Assembly: GCF_900199725.1 (NCBI RefSeq)
Contig: NZ_LT904904.1
Span: forward strand, 2,203,691-2,267,690
Direction: 5' to 3'
Length of the DNA stretch: 64,000 nt
Source: Cytobacillus massiliigabonensis
Lineage (GTDB): Bacteria > Bacillota > Bacilli > Bacillales > Cytobacillaceae
A program made the position numbers and the translations under genes. This document shows, in pieces, positions 25,679 to 35,453 of this stretch. The notes below the pieces were generated by a model. The model was not told where the DNA came from, ran no database searches, and saw nothing but the letters and a program-made list of their open reading frames with translations. Numbering within the stretch: the stretch's first letter is position 1; every line of letters begins with the position of its first letter.

Positions 25679-26785
25679 ATGCGTTTAATTAAATTGGATG
25701 GATGTAAAACGGGGACAAGATTAGGTAAGTCAATTTATCAAGAGAATGGCAGAGTTCTTTTGAAAAAAGGAACATATTTAACAGATAGTTTAATTAGAAA
25801 ATTAATGAATTTCAATGTATTTACAGTATATGTTGAGGACGAGATGTCTGAAGGAATTGAAATTGTGGATTCTATTCCCGAGGAATTGCGTGTTGAAGCA
25901 ATGAACGTCATAACAGAAGGATTGGATGATATTGCAGGATTAAATCCTCATAAATCTAAATTAGAGCAAATGGCTAAGTCTGGCAGGGCGGTTCGAAGCA
26001 TGCAAAAGATTTTTAAGGATATTCTCAGCAGTTTAACACAAAACAGAACGGCTCTTAATTTATTGGCAACAACAAAAGTGTATGAGAACCATGTATATAC
26101 ACATAGCTTAAACGTATCGATCTATGCATGCCAGCTGGCTATTGAAAATGGACTGCCGCTTAAGAATATTGAAGAAATAGGATTAGGTGCGATGTTGCAT
26201 GATCTAGGAAAAATTTATATTCCTAAGGAAATTTTAAATAAAACTGGAAAGTTAACAGAAGAAGAATTTGAGCAGATGAAATCACATTGTGAATTAGGAT
26301 TCGAACACATCAAAAAAATTCATGAAATTCCCTTAACTGTTGCACATTGCGCACTTCAGCATCATGAAAGAATTGATGGAAGGGGTTATCCAAGAGGTTT
26401 ACAGAATAACGAGATTCATAAATACGCAAAAATATTGAGTGTAGCAGATGTATTTGATGCGGTTACTAGTCATAGGGAATATCGTTCGGCAATGCTCCCT
26501 CATCAAGCGCTTGAAATTCTTTATAGCGGCAGTGGAACACAATTTGAAAGCAGCCAAATTCAATTGTTTAAAAACTGTATTGCCATCTATCCTCCTGGAC
26601 TTACTGTTACATTAAATGATGGAAGAACTGGCATCGTATCTAATTACAATTTCAACGCGGTTGGCAGACCAGAAATAAGGATTTTAACAGATGATGAAGG
26701 TCAGGAAATAACCCCATATGAAATGGATTTATCTTTGAAGGAGCATTTAACGGTGGAAATTGTTAAGGCAGACGCTTTGCTATAA
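25679..26785 (+). CDS. HD-GYP domain cyclic-di-GMP phosphodiesterase
   Basis: A 368-residue soluble protein. The N-terminal part (about 1-110) is of the type often fused to HD-GYP. The HD-GYP domain (about 120-300) has metal-binding HDLGK and the diagnostic HHERIDGRGYP motif, plus ADVFDAVTSHREYR. It should hydrolyse c-di-GMP to pGpG or GMP. A C-terminal beta extension (GLTVTLNDGRTGIV) follows. GGAG precedes the ATG. It is divergent from hmp, and a short GGGA/AAAGGG inverted repeat lies at the 3' end. Confidence 0.88.
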   Translation: MRLIKLDGCKTGTRLGKSIYQENGRVLLKKGTYLTDSLIRKLMNFNVFTVYVEDEMSEGIEIVDSIPEELRVEAMNVITEGLDDIAGLNPHKSKLEQMAKSGRAVRSMQKIFKDILSSLTQNRTALNLLATTKVYENHVYTHSLNVSIYACQLAIENGLPLKNIEEIGLGAMLHDLGKIYIPKEILNKTGKLTEEEFEQMKSHCELGFEHIKKIHEIPLTVAHCALQHHERIDGRGYPRGLQNNEIHKYAKILSVADVFDAVTSHREYRSAMLPHQALEILYSGSGTQFESSQIQLFKNCIAIYPPGLTVTLNDGRTGIVSNYNFNAVGRPEIRILTDDEGQEITPYEMDLSLKEHLTVEIVKADALL

Positions 26786-26819
26786 ATGGAGGGACAAAGG
26801 GCTACCCCTTTAATCCCTT

Positions 26820-27590
26820 CTAATATCCTTCAGGTAAATTCTTTAGCACTTTTTCTATCGGAATGGCAAGCCCTGTTTGATCCTTCGTGGATAATGCAAA
26901 GACCACGCCAATGACAGTTCCGTCTTGCCCAATCACTGGACTTCCGCTATTCCCTTTATATATCGGTGCAGATAATAGCATAACCCCATTTTTGTTTGAT
27001 CCTTTTAGTATTTCTCCGTCTATAGCAATTTGATTATGTAAAAGAGGGTTTCCAATTACATAGATTTGATCAGAAACGCCCCAAGTACCGGAATCACTTA
27101 AGGAAAGTGCGGGCAAGTTTTCTGCTTTAATATGTAAAATAGCCAAATCAAGGTCGGGATTAGATTGTAAAATATCTGCTTGAAAGATATCTCCGCTAGG
27201 GAAAGTAACCGTGATGGGATTCATGTCTTCGACCACATGATAATTCGTAATAATTAGTCCATTTTTAGAGATATTAAATCCAGTTCCCTTTGAATGCTGG
27301 TCTTGAACGGTAACAACGGCTTCTTTATATTTTTGGATTTCCTCTTGTTTCGATAACTCAGCTGATTTGTGCAAAAATTTAATCGAAGATAGATTGAAGA
27401 CTTGTGGCCAAATTTGAAGCAAGCTTACGAGTAATGCAATAGCCACCCCGCTTGCAATAATCCTCCTTACTATTATATTTCGTCTTCTCTGCTTATCGCT
27501 TAGCCGCTTATCCTCTTCATTTGGTAAAAACTCTTCTATTGAAGGTTCTTCGAATTGCTCTTCCTTTTCTTCCTTATCATAATGATTCAT
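26820..27590 (-). CDS. Membrane-anchored HtrA-like serine protease without PDZ
   Basis: A 256-residue protein with an acidic cytoplasmic N-terminus, one span (about residues 44-65) and an extracellular trypsin-like domain. The triad is complete: His in TNYHVV, Asp in NPDLDLAIL and Ser in KGNSGSPV. There is no room for a C-terminal PDZ domain, unlike HtrA/DegP of about 400 residues. It may act in envelope quality control or signalling. AAGAGGG precedes the ATG by 8 bases. Confidence 0.82.
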   Translation of the reverse strand: MNHYDKEEKEEQFEEPSIEEFLPNEEDKRLSDKQRRRNIIVRRIIASGVAIALLVSLLQIWPQVFNLSSIKFLHKSAELSKQEEIQKYKEAVVTVQDQHSKGTGFNISKNGLIITNYHVVEDMNPITVTFPSGDIFQADILQSNPDLDLAILHIKAENLPALSLSDSGTWGVSDQIYVIGNPLLHNQIAIDGEILKGSNKNGVMLLSAPIYKGNSGSPVIGQDGTVIGVVFALSTKDQTGLAIPIEKVLKNLPEGY

Positions 27591-27870
27591 CCTTAAAACC
27601 CTCTTATTATGTTTTTAAAATTTCAATAGTTTAAATCTACTATACATTTGCTATCACAATTTTGCGAATAAAAAAGCATCGCCATTTGTTGAATTTATGA
27701 AAAAACATTTTCAGAAAATAGTATCGATACGTTTTTAATAGGAATAGAAAAATAAACGATTCAATCCTGCAAAGGAATAGCTAAATAAAAGAAGTAAGCA
27801 AATAAGTTTGCTTCCATCATCCCAATTGTTACTATAGGAATGAATCTTCAATAAGGAAGTGTAATTGGAA

Positions 27871-28872
27871 ATGACAAATATACAAATTCCAGTATCAGTC
27901 TTAAATCTTGCACCCATCCGCCAAGGGCAGGGTGCGAAGGAAGCGATTGATGCATTAGTTGATCTAGCACAAGCAACGGAAGATATGGGCTATACTCGCT
28001 ATTGGGTTGCGGAACATCATAATTCCCCAACGCTAGTAAGCTCAGCAACATCCATTTTAATAAAACATGTTTTAGAACACACAAAGCAAATACGTATCGG
28101 TTCTGGTGGGATTATGCTGCCCAACCATTCTCCTTTAGTTGTCGCAGAACAATTCGGCACGATGGCAACCATTTACCCGAATCGGCTGGACTTAGGTTTA
28201 GGCCGTGCGCCAGGTACGGATATGATGACAGCAAGTGCACTCAGACGCTCCAAAAATGATTCTGTTTACACATTCCCAGAAGATGTGAAGGCATTGCTTA
28301 CTTATTTTGGATCTGAGAAGGAGCAGGGCTATGTAAGAGCTTATCCAGGGGTTGAAACGAATATCCCAATCTACATTCTTGGCTCATCAACGGATTCTGC
28401 TTATTTAGCAGCTAAATTAGGCTTGCCATATGTCTTTGCTTCCCATTTTGCTCCAAGATATATGAGGGAAGCAATCTCAATTTATCGAGAACGGTTTCAG
28501 CCATCCGAATACTTAGCTTCACCATATATGATGGTATGCTTAAATGTGATTGCAGCGGAGAGTGATGAGGAGGCAAAATTTGAATCAACGACGATGCAGC
28601 AATTCTTCTTGAATGTTGTACGTGGTTCTAGAACTCCATTAAGCCCGCCAGTTGATAACATGGATCGGATTTGGAGTCAGCCTGAAAAAGACATGGCTTC
28701 AGCTATGTCTAGTGTGACTTTGTTAGGAAGCAAGCAGTCCATTCGAGAACAGCTTACGAGTTTTCAAGAACAATACAACGTGGATGAAATCATGGCTGTA
28801 TCATATATTTTTGATCCGGTTAAACAAAAGCGTTCCTATGAAATCTTAAAGGAAGTCACAGACGGGAAATAA
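27871..28872 (+). CDS. Luciferase-like (LLM) flavin-dependent oxidoreductase
   Basis: A 333-residue TIM-barrel flavoprotein of the bacterial luciferase family: [14 protein letters not shown] at the N-terminus, YWVAEHHN (flavin site), [21 protein letters not shown] and [12 protein letters not shown]. This subfamily has a single subunit and uses reduced FMN; substrates are mostly unknown. A TTG at 27865, only 5 bases from AAGGAAG, is an alternative start; the ATG gives the usual N-terminus. Monocistronic with a terminator. Confidence 0.82.
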   Translation: MTNIQIPVSVLNLAPIRQGQGAKEAIDALVDLAQATEDMGYTRYWVAEHHNSPTLVSSATSILIKHVLEHTKQIRIGSGGIMLPNHSPLVVAEQFGTMATIYPNRLDLGLGRAPGTDMMTASALRRSKNDSVYTFPEDVKALLTYFGSEKEQGYVRAYPGVETNIPIYILGSSTDSAYLAAKLGLPYVFASHFAPRYMREAISIYRERFQPSEYLASPYMMVCLNVIAAESDEEAKFESTTMQQFFLNVVRGSRTPLSPPVDNMDRIWSQPEKDMASAMSSVTLLGSKQSIREQLTSFQEQYNVDEIMAVSYIFDPVKQKRSYEILKEVTDGK

Positions 28873-28885
28873 AATGATAAAGTAG

Positions 28886-28922
28886 TAAAAAGACGAGGTC
28901 GATTAGGACTTTCGTCTTTTTT
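28886..28922 (+). terminator. Intrinsic terminator
   Basis: AAAAGACGA and TCGTCTTTT with an inner GTC/GAC pair and trailing T-run close the LLM oxidoreductase gene. Confidence 0.8.
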
Positions 28923-29129
28923 GGTGGAGTTGAAAAGGGAAATTGTTCAGAAATTGTTCAGAAGTGGGTATTAAACTATATTTTGGGCTAATTATGAAAT
29001 TACTATAGTGTAAATAAGGAATATAGTATTAAATAACTGCTGTATTGTAAAATAACTTAATAGCACATGAAGGTCCTTTTTTGTTAGTCATTGTATAGGA
29101 ATAAGGAATCAGTCTAAAAGGGGTATTCT

Positions 29130-31319
29130 ATGAAAGTGTTAATAACAGGAGGATACGGTTTTATAGGTTCTTTTGTTTCTGAGAAATTTTATCGGGAAGG
29201 GCATGAAGTACATATTCTTGATAATCTTTCTACGGGAAAAAAGAGCAATGTTCAATTCCGTCACCGATCCTATCTTCTTAATATTGAAGATGAACAATGT
29301 GAAGAAGTGTTTAGGACCAATAAATTTGATGTTGTGATACATTTAGCTGCGCAGGTTGATGTTGAAAAATCTATTCAGAGTCCAGCATCAGATTCTAAGG
29401 TAAATGTATTGGGGCTTATTAATATTTTGCAGCTTGCAGGGAAATACAAAGTTTCAAAGTTCGTATTTGCATCCTCTGCTGCTGTTTATGGTAATAATGA
29501 AGAAATACCTTTAAATGAAGAATCAGCATGTGAACCATTCTCGCCATATGGGATCAATAAAAAGCTAGGTGAGTACTACTGCCGAAAGTGGAATGAAATG
29601 TACCAGTTAGATACTACTTGCTTCCGGTTTTCAAATGTGTATGGTCCAAAACAGGGAAACGAAGGAGAAGGCGGAGTAATATCTATATTTGCTAACAAAA
29701 TATTGAATCGTGAGGAATTAATGGTTTATGGTGATGGTACACAAACAAGAGATTTCATTTATGTCGAGGATGTAGCTGAAGCTATCTACCGTTCCGTTAT
29801 GAGTGACGTTTCTGGATTAATGAATTTATCAACAAACACGGAAACGAGCATAAATCAACTCGTTCAATATTATGGAGAGTTGGCAGATTTACCCGAAATT
29901 GTTTACAAGCCAGCAAGAAGCGGTGACATAAAGAATTCTAGATTAGATAATTTGAAGATAAAACAAGAAGTAGATTGGAGCCCAAAGTATTCTTTGGAAG
30001 AAGGACTAAAGCGAACTTTTGACTGGTTTGCCGCTGAAATCACCAGCAGTATAAAAGAGAAAGAAAATACTGATATAAGAAATGCGCAAGTGTCTTCCAA
30101 ATTTATTCAAAATAAAGATGCGTATTTTCCTTTCATTGAAAATATTATCTTATTTCTAATCATAGCTTCTCTCCATGTGAAAGTTGGAGATTTTCTATTC
30201 AATATTGATTTATTACTTTTGTATATCCTTTCTGTCGGAATGATATTTGGGAAAGTTCAGGCTTTAATTGGGTGTGGGTTTTCAGTTATTCTATATAGCT
30301 GGCAAGGATTATTGAACGGAAGAGAAATCGTTTCATTATTTACAGATCATACAACTTTAATCCAATTCGCAGTGTATTTATTTGTTGCTCTTCTTGTTGG
30401 CTATGTCATTGATAAGAAACATATAAAAGAAGAAACAGCAAAAAGCGAATTGCAGCTATTTAAAGAAAAATATCAATTACTTGATGATATTTATACGGAA
30501 ACTAGAAAAGTGAAGGAAGAATTACAAACGCAAATTTTATATTCTAAGGATAGTGTTGGTGAAGTGTATTCGATTATTAAGAAAATTGATAGCCTTGAGC
30601 CTGATGATGTGTTTAATGGTGTAATCAGTGTGTTAGAGCAAATTATGAAAACGAAGGAAGCGTCTATCTACTTAGTTGGTAAAGGGAATCGATATTTACG
30701 GCTTGTTTCAAAATCCAATGTCGGCAATTCCTCCTTTCCAGCATCAATAGAGGTTGCCCCAAATAGTCCATTTGCAAGGGCAATTGAAGAAAATAAGGTT
30801 TTTATTAATCGAGAATTAGATCCTAAATACCCAATGATGATTGCACCAATATGGAAGGATGATTATGCGGTTGCTGTCATTTGTACAAATGAAATGAACT
30901 TTGATCATTTAACTTTATATCACGAGAACTTATTTCATGTTGTAACGAGTTTAATTACAGCTTCTGTCACTCGTGCCTATGAGTATGTAAATGCAACACA
31001 TCATGAAAGGTATATTGAGGGGACGGCCATATTAAAACCAGAATATTTTAATAGGGCAGTAGAAAGTAAGAAAAAGGCACATGAACAGCTTAATATTCCT
31101 TATTATTTGTTGCGGATTGTTCCTATAGAAAATATGGCATCTGTTGTAAATCAAATTTCTTCCTCATTAAGAGATACAGATTGTATTGGGGTGAATGAAG
31201 ATGGCTCCTATGCAATCCTTCTTTCAAATACGGATAAAGATAAAGCCAAAACTGTAATTAATCGCATTCAAATGTATATTAATCAGCAGCATGTTAAAGA
31301 GGAAGAAGTCTATGTTTAA
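29130..31319 (+). CDS. pelD: Fusion of UDP-sugar 4-epimerase and PelD c-di-GMP receptor
   Basis: A 729-residue fusion. Residues 1-310 are an extended SDR epimerase: GGYGFIGS cofactor loop, SSAAVYG and catalytic Y140-x3-K144. It probably makes the UDP-GalNAc or related donor for Pel. Residues about 331-430 form four membrane spans, then a coiled coil, a GAF domain (about 500-630) and a degenerate GGDEF domain (640-729), the PelD layout. R681-D-T-D684 is an intact RxxD inhibitory site, while EDGSY (690-694) replaces GGDEF. It should bind c-di-GMP without making it and switch on the synthase. First gene of the operon, AAAAGGGG before the ATG. Confidence 0.88.
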   Translation: MKVLITGGYGFIGSFVSEKFYREGHEVHILDNLSTGKKSNVQFRHRSYLLNIEDEQCEEVFRTNKFDVVIHLAAQVDVEKSIQSPASDSKVNVLGLINILQLAGKYKVSKFVFASSAAVYGNNEEIPLNEESACEPFSPYGINKKLGEYYCRKWNEMYQLDTTCFRFSNVYGPKQGNEGEGGVISIFANKILNREELMVYGDGTQTRDFIYVEDVAEAIYRSVMSDVSGLMNLSTNTETSINQLVQYYGELADLPEIVYKPARSGDIKNSRLDNLKIKQEVDWSPKYSLEEGLKRTFDWFAAEITSSIKEKENTDIRNAQVSSKFIQNKDAYFPFIENIILFLIIASLHVKVGDFLFNIDLLLLYILSVGMIFGKVQALIGCGFSVILYSWQGLLNGREIVSLFTDHTTLIQFAVYLFVALLVGYVIDKKHIKEETAKSELQLFKEKYQLLDDIYTETRKVKEELQTQILYSKDSVGEVYSIIKKIDSLEPDDVFNGVISVLEQIMKTKEASIYLVGKGNRYLRLVSKSNVGNSSFPASIEVAPNSPFARAIEENKVFINRELDPKYPMMIAPIWKDDYAVAVICTNEMNFDHLTLYHENLFHVVTSLITASVTRAYEYVNATHHERYIEGTAILKPEYFNRAVESKKKAHEQLNIPYYLLRIVPIENMASVVNQISSSLRDTDCIGVNEDGSYAILLSNTDKDKAKTVINRIQMYINQQHVKEEEVYV

Positions 31320-32199
31320 AGCATTATTTGTGTATTACCTATTTGCGATTATTTATATGATTTTTCAGTTTCGTAAAAACAGGAGGCAAGTCTCTGTTAA
31401 GATGATGATCCTTTTGTTTTGTCCCTTTTTTGGCATGATCTTTTTGTATTTTATGTTCCATCAATTAAAAAGTGATGAGTATTCCATTCCAGAGGGGATG
31501 ATAAAAAGGGAAAAAGAACAGTCAGACATTTTACAAAAAATTGATGTTGAAAAAGAGACTAGTATTGTTCCGATGAAGGATGCATTACTATTAAATGATA
31601 ATCAGACAAAGCGTAGAATGCTAATGAATTTATTAAAAAACGACACGTTTAACCATATTGAAATTCTGCAGACAGCGCTCCAAAATGACGATTCTGAAAC
31701 ATCACATTATGCAGCTGCAGCTATTCAGGATATAAAGGGAAAGCTATTAAATGCCATTGCGCAAATGGAATTTCAATTAGAAGAGTATCCTAATGACCTG
31801 AAGCTATTGATTTCATTTGGACAGGTGATAAAGAATTATTTAAATACAGGATTTTTGGACGATAGAACCGAAAAACGCTATCGATATCAATACACACAAA
31901 TTCTTGAAAGAATGATTGAAATCGATCCAAATGAAAAAAAATATTATATAGAAAAAATAAATTGTGACCTTGATTTGGGAGAACTTAAAACAGCTGAAAA
32001 ATACTGCCGTATCTTTTTAGATCAATGCTCAAATGAAGAGGAATCCTATTTTATGGCTATGAAACTCTATTATTCTATGAAAAATCAAATCAAATTTCAG
32101 GAAGTCTTACTATTGCTTAGACAATCATCTGTAAGACTAACTCCTCAGGGGTTAAGCAAAATAAGGTTTTGGCTGCATGGTGAGACAAATGGATCATAA
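31312..32199 (+). CDS. pelE: PelE-like membrane protein with TPR-type helices
   Basis: A 295-residue protein with two N-terminal spans (about residues 1-20 and 28-48) and a long helical cytoplasmic part with TPR-like pairs (AEKYCRIFLDQCSNEEESYFMAMKLYYSM). PelE holds PelD and PelF together at the membrane in characterised systems. The ATG at 31312 overlaps the pelD stop and follows AGAGGAAGA; the longer frame from 31291 lacks such a site. Sequence similarity to Proteobacterial PelE is not visible by eye, so the call rests on topology and position. Confidence 0.75.
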   Translation: MFKALFVYYLFAIIYMIFQFRKNRRQVSVKMMILLFCPFFGMIFLYFMFHQLKSDEYSIPEGMIKREKEQSDILQKIDVEKETSIVPMKDALLLNDNQTKRRMLMNLLKNDTFNHIEILQTALQNDDSETSHYAAAAIQDIKGKLLNAIAQMEFQLEEYPNDLKLLISFGQVIKNYLNTGFLDDRTEKRYRYQYTQILERMIEIDPNEKKYYIEKINCDLDLGELKTAEKYCRIFLDQCSNEEESYFMAMKLYYSMKNQIKFQEVLLLLRQSSVRLTPQGLSKIRFWLHGETNGS

Positions 32200-34024
32200 A
32201 TTTAAATTAGGGAAAACGATTTACCTTGTTATTCTATTTGTATTAATTATTGGACTGCTGCTAGGTGTATTCAATTCAACCTATATTCTTAAGTATTTGC
32301 CGAATCAGGCAATCATCAGCATGAAGGACGATGAACATAACATCACAAGGCTATCTGAAGAAACATTGAAAGATTTAACAGAAGATGAATATTTAATCCT
32401 ATTTAATGAAGAGGATTCATCTAGTATCCGATTAAAGGATAATATTTCACAAACTCTTGCCTACATGAAGAAAAAGACAACTGCTGTCACTCTTTCGAAT
32501 ATACCAGCTTCATTTAATCACTATAAGAATGTTGTGATCACTTTTGAAGAAATAAGCGCAATGCCAAATCTTCAATCTCTTGAAGAGTACACGGCTGATG
32601 GCGGGAACGTTTTTTTTGCCATACGTCCTGAAATCAAAAGTTCATTGCAAAATTTATATCGTAAATTAGGCATTTATGAAGTAGGGGAATTTGTCACTCC
32701 AAATGGAATTAGACTTACTTCAAATGTTTTAATTAAGCAGGAGAAGCTCACTATGAAAAATGGGGAGATACCAGAGAACTCATCATTATCAGTCAGTATA
32801 GATGATCACTGTACAATCTATGCAGAATCAATGGATCACGTGCCGCTGTTGTGGGATACAACATACAAAAAAGGGAAGTTTATGGTGTTTAATGGGACGA
32901 TGCTTGAAACAAGGGAAAATAGAGGGTTAATAACAGGTGCCTTCAGTTTGATGAATGAGGATTTTATCTATCCAATCATAGATATGAAGGTCGTATATAT
33001 TGATGATTTCCCTGCACCTATTCCTGAAGGGAAAAACAAAATGATATATGAAGAATATCGTCGGGATACGCCAAGCTTTTATCAGGATATTTGGTGGCCT
33101 GAGATGCAAAAAGTTGCTGCGAAATATGATGTGAAATACACAGGCCTTGTCATTCAAACATATAACGATGAAGTTACTCCTCCTTTTAGAATAGATGAGC
33201 ATGATCGGAATACCTTTGTGCAATTCGGACGGGAGCTGTTGAAAATGGGAGGGGAGGTTGGCATTCATGGGTATAATCATCAATCATTAACTGTGAATCA
33301 AAATGCTGTTGAAGACTTAGGGTATCATGCTTGGGGAAATCAAGCAGACATGGAATCTTCCTTGAACATTGTAGAAAACTATGTGAAGGAATTATTTCCT
33401 AATTACGATATAAAGACTTATGTACCACCTTCTAATCGGATTGATCAAGTCGGAGAAGCAGCTTTAAGCAACGCCATTCCATCGATAAATATTCTGTCAT
33501 CCTTATATATTCCTGATAGTATGGAATATTCAACTGTCCATGAATTTGATAAGGGAGAAACTTATATTCATTTTCCGCGTATCACCTCAGGGTATGAGTA
33601 TACGAAGAAAAAGAGATGGACGATGGCAAATGCAGTTACATCAATCGGTGTCTTTTCACATTTTATCCATCCGGATGATATTTTGGATGATAGTCGTTCG
33701 GCAAAGAAAAAATGGAGTGATCTAGGGAAGGAATATAATCGCTTCATGAGTGACATTCATTCGAATTATCCTTGGTTAAAGAGCTCAACGGCAAGAAATG
33801 CGGGCATGCAACTAACCCATTTTTTACGGACGGATGTATATATTGAGGAGAAAAAAGATCGAATCATTGTTCATATGGATAAATTTTCTGGCGAATTAAA
33901 TTTTATCCTCCGAACGAAAAAGAAAATTGGTAAGCTGGAAAATTGTGAAGTACAGAAGGTTGATGAGGATGTTTACCTTGTAAAGGCGAAAAAAGCAACA
34001 ATTAAGTTAAGGCTGGTTGATTAA
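32189..34024 (+). CDS. pelA: PelA deacetylase (DUF2194 type), no hydrolase domain
   Basis: A 611-residue protein with one N-terminal span, an extracellular alpha/beta region (about 40-260) and a polysaccharide deacetylase domain (about 270-520). The metal and catalytic residues are visible as IDDFPAP, EVGIHGYNHQSL and FSHFIHPDD. A beta-rich tail follows. This is the deacetylase-only form of PelA seen in Gram-positive pel loci; the glycoside hydrolase half of Pseudomonas PelA is missing. It should deacetylate GalNAc-type residues of the polymer. GGTGAG fits the ATG at 32189; an in-frame ATG at 32177 is possible. Confidence 0.85.
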   Translation: MDHKFKLGKTIYLVILFVLIIGLLLGVFNSTYILKYLPNQAIISMKDDEHNITRLSEETLKDLTEDEYLILFNEEDSSSIRLKDNISQTLAYMKKKTTAVTLSNIPASFNHYKNVVITFEEISAMPNLQSLEEYTADGGNVFFAIRPEIKSSLQNLYRKLGIYEVGEFVTPNGIRLTSNVLIKQEKLTMKNGEIPENSSLSVSIDDHCTIYAESMDHVPLLWDTTYKKGKFMVFNGTMLETRENRGLITGAFSLMNEDFIYPIIDMKVVYIDDFPAPIPEGKNKMIYEEYRRDTPSFYQDIWWPEMQKVAAKYDVKYTGLVIQTYNDEVTPPFRIDEHDRNTFVQFGRELLKMGGEVGIHGYNHQSLTVNQNAVEDLGYHAWGNQADMESSLNIVENYVKELFPNYDIKTYVPPSNRIDQVGEAALSNAIPSINILSSLYIPDSMEYSTVHEFDKGETYIHFPRITSGYEYTKKKRWTMANAVTSIGVFSHFIHPDDILDDSRSAKKKWSDLGKEYNRFMSDIHSNYPWLKSSTARNAGMQLTHFLRTDVYIEEKKDRIIVHMDKFSGELNFILRTKKKIGKLENCEVQKVDEDVYLVKAKKATIKLRLVD

Positions 34025-34025
34025 A

Positions 34026-35453
34026 ATGAAAATTTGCATCATTGCAGAAGGTTCCTATCCATATATAACCGGCGGCGTTTCTAGCTGGATACAAACTGTG
34101 TTAACCAATATGCCAGAGCATGAATTTATTATTTATTCGATTGGCGCAGAAAAAAAGGCAAAGGGAAAATTTAAGTATCAGCTCCCCTCAAATGTCAGCC
34201 ATGTGGAGGAAGTCTTTTTAGATGATTTTACTGAGGAAGCAGACAAATGGGGACGTGACTATAAATTATCATATAAAGAGAAAAAGGCACTTAAATCTTT
34301 ATTAGATAGCAGACAGCCTGATTGGGAAACTTTATTATCGATGTTTTCAAGCGATCGCATTGATTCAGCGGTCAATTTTTTAAAGAGTAAAGACTTTTTT
34401 GATATCGTTCATGAAATATGCTTAGAAAAGTATGATCAGCTCCCATTTACAGATATGTTTTGGTCGATGCGTTCCATGGTATTGCCCTTGTTTATATGTA
34501 TAAAACATCCTCTTCCACAAGCAGATTTGTATCATAGTGTGTCAACAGGCTATGCAGGTGTTCTTGGTAGCTTAGGAAAGTTTATGTATCACAAACCCTT
34601 TCTTTTGACAGAACATGGAATCTATACGAGAGAAAGGGAGGAAGAGATTATAAAAGCCCAATGGGTAAAAGGATATTTTAAAGATTTATGGATTCAATAT
34701 TTCTACAATATGTCAACTTGTGCGTATGATACTGCAGATAAAGTCATCACTTTATTTCAAAAAAATATGGAGATACAAGAAGAGTTAGGGTGTCCTTCTA
34801 GCAAAATATCCATCATTCCAAACGGGGTAAATGACGAAGATTATCTTCTGCTGACTTCGAAAGATACATTGAATCAGGATAAGTTGAACATTGGTGCGAT
34901 TGTACGTGTTGTGCCAATTAAGGATATTAAAACAATGCTTCAAAGCTTTGCAATCGTTAAACAGGAACTGCCAAATTCAGCATTCTACATAATGGGACCA
35001 ACTGAGGAAGATGAGGAATACTATCACGAGTGTCTTCAATTAGTAGAAAATTTGCAGCTTGATGATGTGATTTTTACTGGTGAGGTTAACGTACATGAAT
35101 ATATTCACAAAATGGATGTGCTTGTCTTATCAAGTATAAGTGAAGGGCAGCCGCTTGTGCTATTAGAAGGAATGGCATGCGGCAAGCCCTTCGTTGCAAC
35201 AGATGTAGGGAATTGCAAAGGGATATTGCTGGGTGAGCGAGATGATTTAGGACAAGCGGGTATCATCGTCCCGGTTATGCAATACGTTGAAATGGCAAAG
35301 GCGATTATTCAATTGTGTAAGGATGATCACAAAAGGGAAAGCATGGGAGCTATAGGACGGGAACGGGTCAGACATTTTTATACGAAAATGAGTTTTATTG
35401 ATCAATATAAACAACTTTACAAAGATTTGGTGGAAAGTATATGGCAGGAATAG
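34026..35453 (+). CDS. pelF: PelF glycosyltransferase (GT4)
   Basis: A 475-residue cytoplasmic GT-B enzyme that polymerises Pel from UDP-sugars. It begins KICIIAEGSYPYITGGVSSW, the standard PelF start, and has LLTEHGIYTRERE and the retaining GT4 E-x7-E motif in SEGQPLVLLEGMACGKP, with IIPNGVN at the second Rossmann fold. It would work with PelG at the membrane and be activated by c-di-GMP-bound PelD. The ATG at 34026 matches the family start although its ribosome binding site is weak; an in-frame TTG lies at 34017. Confidence 0.93.
   Translation: MKICIIAEGSYPYITGGVSSWIQTVLTNMPEHEFIIYSIGAEKKAKGKFKYQLPSNVSHVEEVFLDDFTEEADKWGRDYKLSYKEKKALKSLLDSRQPDWETLLSMFSSDRIDSAVNFLKSKDFFDIVHEICLEKYDQLPFTDMFWSMRSMVLPLFICIKHPLPQADLYHSVSTGYAGVLGSLGKFMYHKPFLLTEHGIYTREREEEIIKAQWVKGYFKDLWIQYFYNMSTCAYDTADKVITLFQKNMEIQEELGCPSSKISIIPNGVNDEDYLLLTSKDTLNQDKLNIGAIVRVVPIKDIKTMLQSFAIVKQELPNSAFYIMGPTEEDEEYYHECLQLVENLQLDDVIFTGEVNVHEYIHKMDVLVLSSISEGQPLVLLEGMACGKPFVATDVGNCKGILLGERDDLGQAGIIVPVMQYVEMAKAIIQLCKDDHKRESMGAIGRERVRHFYTKMSFIDQYKQLYKDLVESIWQE

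Noticed and set aside
28923..29129. A riboswitch or c-di-GMP aptamer directly before the pel operon
   Set aside because: The GACGCAAA core and the GCCAGGTTGCCG-like closing sequence are absent; only a short ATTGTTCAGAA direct repeat was seen.
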